From NCBI RefSeq assembly GCF_004005495.1, contig NZ_RZYA01000009.1:62001-126000 (forward strand): a stretch of DNA of 64,000 nucleotides. Direction: 5' to 3'. Shown piece by piece: positions 58,497 to 64,000 of the stretch; the stretch's first letter is position 1; each line of letters starts with the position of its first letter. The DNA is from Streptomyces antnestii (lineage in GTDB: Bacteria; Actinomycetota; Actinomycetes; Streptomycetales; Streptomycetaceae). A program made the position numbers and the translations under genes. Under the pieces are notes generated by a model, which worked only from the letters and a program-made list of their open reading frames with translations, had not been told where the DNA came from and ran no database searches.

Positions 58497-59435
58497 TCAG
58501 ACGACGCGTTCGCCGGGGGTGACGATGGCGTCGAGTGCGGCCATGTCGGCCGTGTCGGGGATCCAGTCGGCCGCCGCCGCGTTGGCGGTGACCTGTACGG
58601 GAGTCATGGCGCCGCAGATGACCGAGCCGACGGCGGGAAGGGCGGCCAGTCCGCCCACCGCGACCTGGAGGAGGGTCAGGCCGCGTTCCGCGGCGTACGC
58701 GGTCAGCGCCTCCACCCGGTCGAGGGCCGCGTCGGTGAGCCAGCCCTCACGCCAGGACAACCGGCTGCCGGCCGGGGGCCGCTCCCCGCGCCGGTACTTG
58801 CCGCTGAGCAGTCCATTGGCCAGCGGATAGTACGGCAACAGGCCGAGGCCGTGGCGCAGACAGGCCGGGATCAGGTCGTCCTCCACGCTTCGGTCGAGCA
58901 GGTGGTACCGGGCCTGGGTGGACACGAAGGCGTCCGTGATCTCCCCGGCCGGCAGATTGGAGCAGCCGATGTGGCCGATCTTGCCCTCGTCCACCAGCTC
59001 CAGCAGCGCCGCGACCGTCTCCTCCAGCGGGGTGACGCCGTCCGGCTCGTGGTACTGGTACAGGTCGATCCGGTCGGTGCCGAGCCTGCGGAGCGACGCC
59101 TCGACGGCATACCGGATGTAGGGGCGTGCACCGCGTGGGCCGTGGCGGTCGGCCTCCGCCCCCATCTCCATGCCGAACTTGGTGGCCAGCACGACCTCGT
59201 CACGCCTGCTCTTCAGCGCCGCGCCCAGCAGCCGTTCGCTGTCACCGCGCGAGCCGCCCGAGTCACCGAACCCTCCGTACATGTCGGCAGTGTCGAACAG
59301 GGTGATCCCCGCGTCGAGGGCCGCGTGGACGACGGCCTTCGTGCCGTCGTCGTCGAGCCGGGAGCCGAAGTTGTTGCCGCCGACGCCGACGACGGAGACC
59401 GTCGGTCCGCGTTCACCGAGCTTGCGGTATCTCAT
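58497..59435 (-). CDS. Aldo/keto reductase
   Basis: 312 residues with the AKR fold: VGVGGNNFGSR, FDTADMYGGFGDSGG (Asp and Tyr), ATKFGME (Lys), LYQYHEPD (His) and a late cofactor segment around GSVICGAMTPVQV. It resembles AKR11/YhdN-type enzymes reducing aldehydes with NADPH. The ATG overlaps the aldehyde dehydrogenase stop (ATGA), so both are translated together. Reduction of an aldehyde that escapes the dehydrogenase is a plausible role. Confidence 0.93.
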   Translation of the reverse strand: MRYRKLGERGPTVSVVGVGGNNFGSRLDDDGTKAVVHAALDAGITLFDTADMYGGFGDSGGSRGDSERLLGAALKSRRDEVVLATKFGMEMGAEADRHGPRGARPYIRYAVEASLRRLGTDRIDLYQYHEPDGVTPLEETVAALLELVDEGKIGHIGCSNLPAGEITDAFVSTQARYHLLDRSVEDDLIPACLRHGLGLLPYYPLANGLLSGKYRRGERPPAGSRLSWREGWLTDAALDRVEALTAYAAERGLTLLQVAVGGLAALPAVGSVICGAMTPVQVTANAAAADWIPDTADMAALDAIVTPGERVV

Positions 59436-60892
59436 GACCGGTTCCCGAATCCGATGCAGACGTTCTTGGTCTGCGTGTAGCTCGCAAGGGCTTCGAGGCC
59501 CTTCTCCCTGCCCCAGCCGCTGTGCTTGTAGCCGCCGAAGGGGAGCTCGACGCCGGTGCCGACGCCGGTGGCGTTCACGTACACCTGGCCGGCCCTGATG
59601 CCCTCGGCCATGCGCATCGCCTTGTCGATGTCACGGGTCCAGATGTAGGAGGAGAGGCCGTACGGACTGTCGTTGGCGATCTCCAGTGCCTGGTCCGCGT
59701 CGTCGAAGTCGATGACGGTGACGACCGGGCCGAAGATCTCCTCGCGAGCGCAGCGGGCGTCGTTCGTCAGGCCGGTCAGGACGGTCGGCTCGACGTAGTA
59801 ACCGTCTGCCAGGTCGGGGGCGGACGGGGCGCCGCCGCCGGCGCGGACCGTCGCGCCCTCCTGCCGGGCCAGGTCCAGGTAACCCAGCACCCGGTCGCGC
59901 TGCCGGGCGGCGACCAGCGGGCCGATGTCGGGGTCCGTCAGGCCGGGGCCGACGCGCAGGGTGGCGATCTTCTCGACCAGCCGGTCCAGGAACCGGTCGG
60001 CGCCGCGCTGCAGGAGCAGCCGGGTTCCGGCCGAGCACATCTGCCCGGCGTTACTGAACGACGCGCCGAGGATCGCGGTCAGCGCCAGGTCGAAGTCGGC
60101 GTCGGCGAAGACGACGATCGGCGACTTTCCGCCCAGCTCGGTCACGGACGGCACCACGTTGGCTGCGGCCGCCTGAGCGACCTTGATGCCGGTCGGCACC
60201 GAGCCGGTGAAGGTGACCTGGTCGATGTCCGGGTGCCCGGCGAGGGCGGCGCCCGTCTCTACGCCACCGGGGACGACATTCAACACCCCGGGCGGAAGCC
60301 CGCACTCCAGAGCGATCCTGCCGATCTCCAGCGGGGTGAGCGGCGCCTCGGGCGACGGTTTGAGCACCACCGTGCAGCCCGCGGCCAGCGCCGGGGCGGA
60401 GCCACGCGCGGTGTTCTGCAGCGGGTAGTTGAACGGGATGATCTGCCCGGAGACGCCGATCGGCTCACGGACCGTGTAGTCGATCAGGCCGGGACCGAGG
60501 GGGATCGTGGTTCCGCCGAGCTTGTCGGCGAAGCCCGCGTAGAACTCGAAGTAACGGGCGGCGGCTTCGACGTCGGCCTTGGCCTGGCTGAGCGGCTTGC
60601 CGGTGTCCTGGCTCTCCAGCCGGGCCAGCCGTTCGCCCTGGTGGCGGATCGCGTCGGCGATGCGATGCAGCAGCCTGCCCCGGTCGGCGGCGCGCATCCG
60701 GGCCCACTCCGGTGCCGTGAAGGCCGCCCTGGCCGCCGCCACCGCCTGGTCCACGTCCGCCGCGCCGGCGAGCGCCACCTGGGCGATGGCCGTCCCGTCC
60801 GACGGGTCGAGGACGGTGAAGGTGCGGCCGTCGGCGGCCGGGACCTGCTTGCCGTCGACCAGCAGCTCGGTCAGCTGCAGTTCGGCGGTCAC
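59432..60892 (-). CDS. Aldehyde dehydrogenase (NAD(P)+-dependent)
   Basis: 486 residues from the GTG at 60892, which overlaps the deacylase stop (GTGA). It has the ALDH landmarks: NYPLQNTARGSAPALAAGC, FTGSVPTG, catalytic Glu in VTELGGKSP, catalytic Cys in NAGQMCSAG and EEIFGPVVTV, and the closing PFGGYKHSGWGREKG. It resembles gamma-aminobutyraldehyde/betaine-aldehyde types. It oxidises the aldehyde from amine oxidation or transamination. Part of the tight operon from 63.3 to 56.5 kb. Confidence 0.95.
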   Translation of the reverse strand: MTAELQLTELLVDGKQVPAADGRTFTVLDPSDGTAIAQVALAGAADVDQAVAAARAAFTAPEWARMRAADRGRLLHRIADAIRHQGERLARLESQDTGKPLSQAKADVEAAARYFEFYAGFADKLGGTTIPLGPGLIDYTVREPIGVSGQIIPFNYPLQNTARGSAPALAAGCTVVLKPSPEAPLTPLEIGRIALECGLPPGVLNVVPGGVETGAALAGHPDIDQVTFTGSVPTGIKVAQAAAANVVPSVTELGGKSPIVVFADADFDLALTAILGASFSNAGQMCSAGTRLLLQRGADRFLDRLVEKIATLRVGPGLTDPDIGPLVAARQRDRVLGYLDLARQEGATVRAGGGAPSAPDLADGYYVEPTVLTGLTNDARCAREEIFGPVVTVIDFDDADQALEIANDSPYGLSSYIWTRDIDKAMRMAEGIRAGQVYVNATGVGTGVELPFGGYKHSGWGREKGLEALASYTQTKNVCIGFGNRS

Positions 60893-61842
60893 GGCTGGAT
60901 CTCCCCCTGCACCTCGCCGAAGATGACGACCTCGTCGCCGGGGCGGACGGTGCGGATACGGCGGACCCAGAGAACGACGCCGTCCTGCGGAGCCCGGACC
61001 TCCTCCAGCGTGTTGCCGTAGTGGTCGACGATGTGGGCGATCAGATCGCCTTCCTTGCAGTTCTCCCCCGGCTCGGCATGCCCGAGGAAGAAGCCGCCGG
61101 CGGCGGAACGGGCGAAGGTGCCGGAGACCGTCGTGTAGCTGTCGCGCAGCTTCGCCTCGCCGTCGATCATGCCGAGCTGCCGCATGATGTTGCGGATCGA
61201 GGCGATGTGCAGCTCGACGTTGGCCTCGCGGTACGTGCCGCCGCCCGCCTCGATGGTGATGGCGGGCTTGCCCGCCGCGAGCGTGGGGTGGCGCACCGTA
61301 CCGCCCCACTTGCCGCCCTTCCAGACCAGCTCGTGACCGGCCGCGAGGGCGAGGTCGGTGGCCAGGTCCTCGTAGCCGCCCTGGAGGATGGCGAGAGGGG
61401 CGATCTCGCCGAAGGTTCCGCCGGTGTGCAGGTCCACCAGCGCGTCGATGACCGGGACGACCTGCTCGACGAAGGTGGCGGCCAGGCGCAGCGAGTACGA
61501 GCCGTCCGCGTCGCCGGGGAAGATGCGGTTGAGGTTCAGGTGGTCCAGGCCGCTGGTGCGGGCGGCGGCCTCGAAGGCGGGGGTGTTCATGCAGGGAATG
61601 CCGACGACGGTGCCGCGCAGGGTGGCCGGGTCGGTCTCGGCGAGGACGCGGCGGATGGCCTCCTGGCCGTCGTACTCGTCGCCGTGCACGCCCGCGTCCA
61701 CGCACAGCACCGGGCCGTCCTGGGCACCGTTGACCACGATGACCGGTATGCCGAGCTCCACGCCGTAGCTGCTGGTGCCGACCGGGATGAGGCCCTGGGC
61801 GCGCTCGCCGGGGGCGACGGTCAGCGGACCGATGGAGTACAT
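60889..61842 (-). CDS. Succinylglutamate desuccinylase/aspartoacylase (AstE/AspA) family deacylase
   Basis: 317 residues from the ATG at 61842, chosen because AAGGA is eight bases upstream; an ATG at 61881 has none. Zn ligands are H53 and E56 (GVHGDEYDG) and H139 (VDLHTGG), with R106 (NLNRIFPG) and the late Glu in ITIEAGGG. It hydrolyses an N-acyl group from an amino acid or amine. Together with aminotransferase and aldehyde dehydrogenase it resembles the last steps of ectoine use (DoeB/DoeD/DoeC), but no ectoine hydrolase is seen. The substrate remains open. Confidence 0.92.
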   Translation of the reverse strand: MYSIGPLTVAPGERAQGLIPVGTSSYGVELGIPVIVVNGAQDGPVLCVDAGVHGDEYDGQEAIRRVLAETDPATLRGTVVGIPCMNTPAFEAAARTSGLDHLNLNRIFPGDADGSYSLRLAATFVEQVVPVIDALVDLHTGGTFGEIAPLAILQGGYEDLATDLALAAGHELVWKGGKWGGTVRHPTLAAGKPAITIEAGGGTYREANVELHIASIRNIMRQLGMIDGEAKLRDSYTTVSGTFARSAAGGFFLGHAEPGENCKEGDLIAHIVDHYGNTLEEVRAPQDGVVLWVRRIRTVRPGDEVVIFGEVQGEIQP

Positions 61843-61888
61843 CAGGGGATTCCTTTCGAAAGCGTGTGTCGCAGGTGTCATGCGTGGA

Positions 61889-63298
61889 TCACAGGCGGGC
61901 GGACGCCTCGTCGAGCGCGTCGGCGAGGATGTCGGCGATACGGTCGAGGAGTTGGCGGTCGCTGATCAGCGGGGGCGCGATCTGGACCAGCGGCGCGGCG
62001 CGGTTGTAGACGCGGGCGAGGAGCCCCGCCTCGCGCAGCCGACGTGGGATGAGGTCGGCGACGAGCGCGGCGCGGGCGGTGTCGCCGAAGCCGCCGCCCT
62101 CCTGGTCGCCGACGAGTTCGCAGGCGTAGAAGAAGCCGGCGCCGCGAACGTCGCCGACGATCGGCAGGTCCACGAGGGACGCCATGCGGCCCGCGAGGTG
62201 GTCCTGGAGGCCGCGGACGTTGTCCAGGATCCGGTCGCGCTCCATGATCTCCAGGCTGCGCAGGGCGATGGCCGCGCTCAGCGGGTGTCCGGCGAAGGTG
62301 TAGCCGTGGTTGAGGACCGTGCCCGGCCGGTTGATGACCTCGACAACGCGTTTGTTGACCAGGGTTGCCCCCATGGGGGCGTAGCCGGCGGTGATGCCCT
62401 TGGCGACGGTGACCATGTCTGGGCGGGCGCCGTAGCGGTCCCCGCCGAACCACTCCCCCACCCGTCCGAAAGCGGTGATCACCTCGTCGGCGACGAGCAG
62501 GAAGCCGTACCGGTCGGCCAGCGACCGCAGCCCCTCCCAGTAGCCGGCCGGAGGCGTGATGCATCCGCCCCGGTTCTGGACGGGTTCGGCGATCAGCATC
62601 GCCACGGTCCCCGGGTCCTCGGCCAGGATCGCGGCCTCCAGTTCGGCGAGCAGCCGGGCCGTGAACACCTCGTCGTCGGCGTACTCGGCAGCCAGGCCGA
62701 AGCGGTTGGTGTTGGACACGAACCGGGTGTCGATCGCCGCCGGGCCGTACGGCTCCTTCAGCCCGGGGTCGTCGGTGAAGGACAGGGCGCCGATGGTCAG
62801 GCCGTGGTAGGCGCCGCGCCGGGCGATCGCCTTGACCCGCCCCGGTTCGCCGCGCAGGGCGTGATAGCGGCGGGCGATCTTCCAAGCCGTCTCGACTGCT
62901 TCGGCGCCGCCGCCGGCGAAGAAGGTGTGCTCGACGTCCACGGGGGCGAGCCGGGACAGCCGTTCGGCCAGTGCGATGGCCGTCGGGTGTGCGGAGGAGG
63001 ACCACAGCGGGCTGAAGCACAGGTCGCGCAGCTGCTTTTCGGCGGCCTCGGCGAACTCGGGGGCGTAGGAGTAGCCGAGCTGGCAGCAGTACAGGCCGGA
63101 AAGGCCGTCGATGTAGCGCCTGCCGTCGGCGTCGTCGACGTAGGGGCCGTCGCCGCGTTGTACGACGAAGAGGTTCTCTCCCTCCGGGCCGAGGGAACCG
63201 TTGGGGGTCATATTGAGGAGCAGGTGTCTGGCCGCCGTGGCGGACAGTTCACCGGCCGGGGTTCTGGTGCTGGTGCTGGTGCTGGTGCTGGTGGTCAT
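61889..63298 (-). CDS. Class III aminotransferase
   Basis: 469 residues. It has the PLP-dependent omega-aminotransferase pattern: FFAGGGAEAVETAWKIARRYH, RGAYHG, LLVADEVITAFGR (Asp to PLP), the Schiff-base Lys in VTVAKGITAGYAPMGA, and GHPLSAAIALRSLEI. It is like putrescine/diaminobutyrate or beta-alanine aminotransferases. The N-terminus begins with a Thr-Ser repeat (TTSTSTSTSTRT) coded by GGTGCT hexamers. Its ATG overlaps the permease stop (ATGA), so it is coupled to transport. It removes an omega-amino group, giving an aldehyde for the dehydrogenase. Confidence 0.94.
   Translation of the reverse strand: MTTSTSTSTSTRTPAGELSATAARHLLLNMTPNGSLGPEGENLFVVQRGDGPYVDDADGRRYIDGLSGLYCCQLGYSYAPEFAEAAEKQLRDLCFSPLWSSSAHPTAIALAERLSRLAPVDVEHTFFAGGGAEAVETAWKIARRYHALRGEPGRVKAIARRGAYHGLTIGALSFTDDPGLKEPYGPAAIDTRFVSNTNRFGLAAEYADDEVFTARLLAELEAAILAEDPGTVAMLIAEPVQNRGGCITPPAGYWEGLRSLADRYGFLLVADEVITAFGRVGEWFGGDRYGARPDMVTVAKGITAGYAPMGATLVNKRVVEVINRPGTVLNHGYTFAGHPLSAAIALRSLEIMERDRILDNVRGLQDHLAGRMASLVDLPIVGDVRGAGFFYACELVGDQEGGGFGDTARAALVADLIPRRLREAGLLARVYNRAAPLVQIAPPLISDRQLLDRIADILADALDEASARL
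63265..63291 (-). repeat. GGTGCT hexanucleotide repeat in the aminotransferase start region
   Basis: Four to five copies of GGTGCT, reading on the minus strand as AGCACC, code for alternating Ser-Thr residues right after the aminotransferase start. A change in copy number would keep the frame and only alter the tail length. Confidence 0.85.
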
Positions 63299-64000
63299 GA
63301 TGAGGTCTCACTTCCGGCGGTCAGGCCCACTGTGGGCTCAGTGAGCAGCAGGCCGTCCTGCTTTCCGGAGCCGCCGAGCTTGCGCACCACTGCGACCAGG
63401 GCGAGGGCCACGACGGCGACGGCGATGAGGATCGCGCTGACGGCCGTCACGGACGGATCGACGTTGTACTGAAGGACGTTGAACACCTTCACGGGCAGGG
63501 TCACGGTGTCCACGGAGGACAGGAACTGCGAGATGAAGAACTCGTCGAAACTGGTGATGAAGGAGAAGATCCCTGCTGCGACCAGGCCGGGCGCGGCCAG
63601 CGGGAGGGTGACCCGTCGCCAGACGGTCAGCCGGCCGGCGCCCATGCTGGCGGCCGCGTCCTCCAGCCGTTCGTCGATGCCCTTCAGCGTGGCCATGAGG
63701 ATCATCACGCCGATCGGTGCGGCGAGCACGGTGTGCCCGAGGGCGATGGCGATCGGACTGCCGAGCATCGCGGCCGGTTCGAAGAGCAGGAACAGACCGA
63801 GGGCGATGACGACCTGGGGTATCACCAAGGGGGCCAGGACCAGGCCGTAGACCGCAGAGCGCAGCGGGAGTTCGCTGCGGACGAGGGCGGTGGCCGCGGT
63901 CATGCCAAGGACGAGGGAGAAGACGGTGGTGAGGGAGGCGACCAGGGCGCTCAGGGAGAGCGCGGCCGGCCACTTGCTGCCGTCGGCGAAGAGTTGCTTG
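63295..64000 (-). CDS. Polyamine-type ABC transporter permease (PotC-like), start missing
   Basis: The reading frame continues to the right window edge, so at least 32 N-terminal residues seen before the first internal Met (at 63903) belong to it, and the true start lies outside. It has at least five membrane segments. The EAA loop reads LEDAAASMGAGRLTVWRRVTLP, followed by FSFITSFDEFFISQFL, the PotC/PotI signature. It would import spermidine/putrescine-like or other amino-compounds. It leads the catabolic genes with an ATGA overlap. The binding protein and ATPase are presumably beyond the edge. Confidence 0.92.
   Translation of the reverse strand, partial: KQLFADGSKWPAALSLSALVASLTTVFSLVLGMTAATALVRSELPLRSAVYGLVLAPLVIPQVVIALGLFLLFEPAAMLGSPIAIALGHTVLAAPIGVMILMATLKGIDERLEDAAASMGAGRLTVWRRVTLPLAAPGLVAAGIFSFITSFDEFFISQFLSSVDTVTLPVKVFNVLQYNVDPSVTAVSAILIAVAVVALALVAVVRKLGGSGKQDGLLLTEPTVGLTAGSETSS

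Noticed and set aside
61843..61881. Upstream ATG for the AstE/AspA-family gene
   Set aside because: It lacks a ribosome-binding site, whereas the ATG at 61842 has AAGGA at the right distance.

Overview
The window is chromosomal DNA from a high-GC actinomycete, almost certainly a Streptomyces or close relative. The support is the very high GC with strongly biased third positions, frequent GTG starts, dense GTGA/ATGA stop-start overlaps, abundant regulators and secreted enzymes, an F420-type oxidoreductase, a Streptomyces-style GlgC/GlgA pair and PanD, and a multidomain PAS-GAF-PP2C-HATPase protein. No rRNA, tRNA, CRISPR array or prophage was seen.

Layout. 1-2082: a LytTR response regulator, a DUF485 protein and a truncated sodium:solute symporter. 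2137-7824: a Fpg/Nei glycosylase, a PP2C-type sigma-factor-pathway phosphatase, a lipoprotein and a divergent lipase-maturation-factor protein. 7812-18038: a complete-looking oxidative L-fucose (6-deoxyhexose) operon. It has a binding protein, ATPase and permease, an enolase-superfamily dehydratase, an SDR, an aldo/keto reductase, a mutarotase and a lactonase. A divergent GntR regulator shares palindromic operators with it. A TnpB-only IS200/IS605-type insertion splits the operon between the binding-protein and ATPase genes. 18058-22074: a TetR regulator diverging from an amino-acid permease and a YtcJ-type amidohydrolase. 22121-23692: a secreted GH29 alpha-L-fucosidase that would supply the fucose. 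23886-27028: an acetyltransferase, a 57-residue protein, a DUF4142 protein and a crcB-DUF190-crcB fluoride-export set. 27199-31862: an HD-domain (PhnZ/MIOX-like) protein behind a perfect 19-bp palindrome, two SDRs (one with a zinc ribbon) and a WS/DGAT acyltransferase.

32065-42901: a GH92 alpha-mannosidase behind a LacI-type operator, glgC, glgA, a FhuF-like 2Fe-2S protein, a DMT transporter, a LysM/M23 peptidase, a CE7 esterase and 6-phosphogluconate dehydrogenase. 42990-45282: a minus-strand run of panD, an acetyltransferase, an Asp/Glu-racemase-family protein, an F420-type oxidoreductase and a proline-rich small protein. 45499-50021: a molybdenum hydroxylase (fused 2Fe-2S/Moco subunit plus FAD subunit) with a double-ABM membrane protein. 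50864-56303: an oligopeptide-type ABC importer with fused ATPases. 56452-64000: a minus-strand amine-catabolism operon with a PotC-like permease (cut by the window edge), class III aminotransferase, AspA/AstE-family deacylase, aldehyde dehydrogenase, aldo/keto reductase, type II HAD and FAD amine oxidase.

How it works together. The strongest system is fucose use. GH29 releases L-fucose outside the cell and the ABC importer takes it up. Mutarotase, dehydrogenase, lactonase, dehydratase and 2-keto-3-deoxy-fuconate dehydrogenase then act in turn. The last hydrolase is not in the window. Two recurrent non-coding themes stand out: short tandem repeats of different periods in many intergenic spaces, and several clean palindromic operators. 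No entirely new defence or biosynthetic system could be demonstrated. The least explained units are the amine operon (56-64 kb), the molybdenum hydroxylase/ABM unit (45-50 kb) and the TnpB insertion with its predicted guide RNA.
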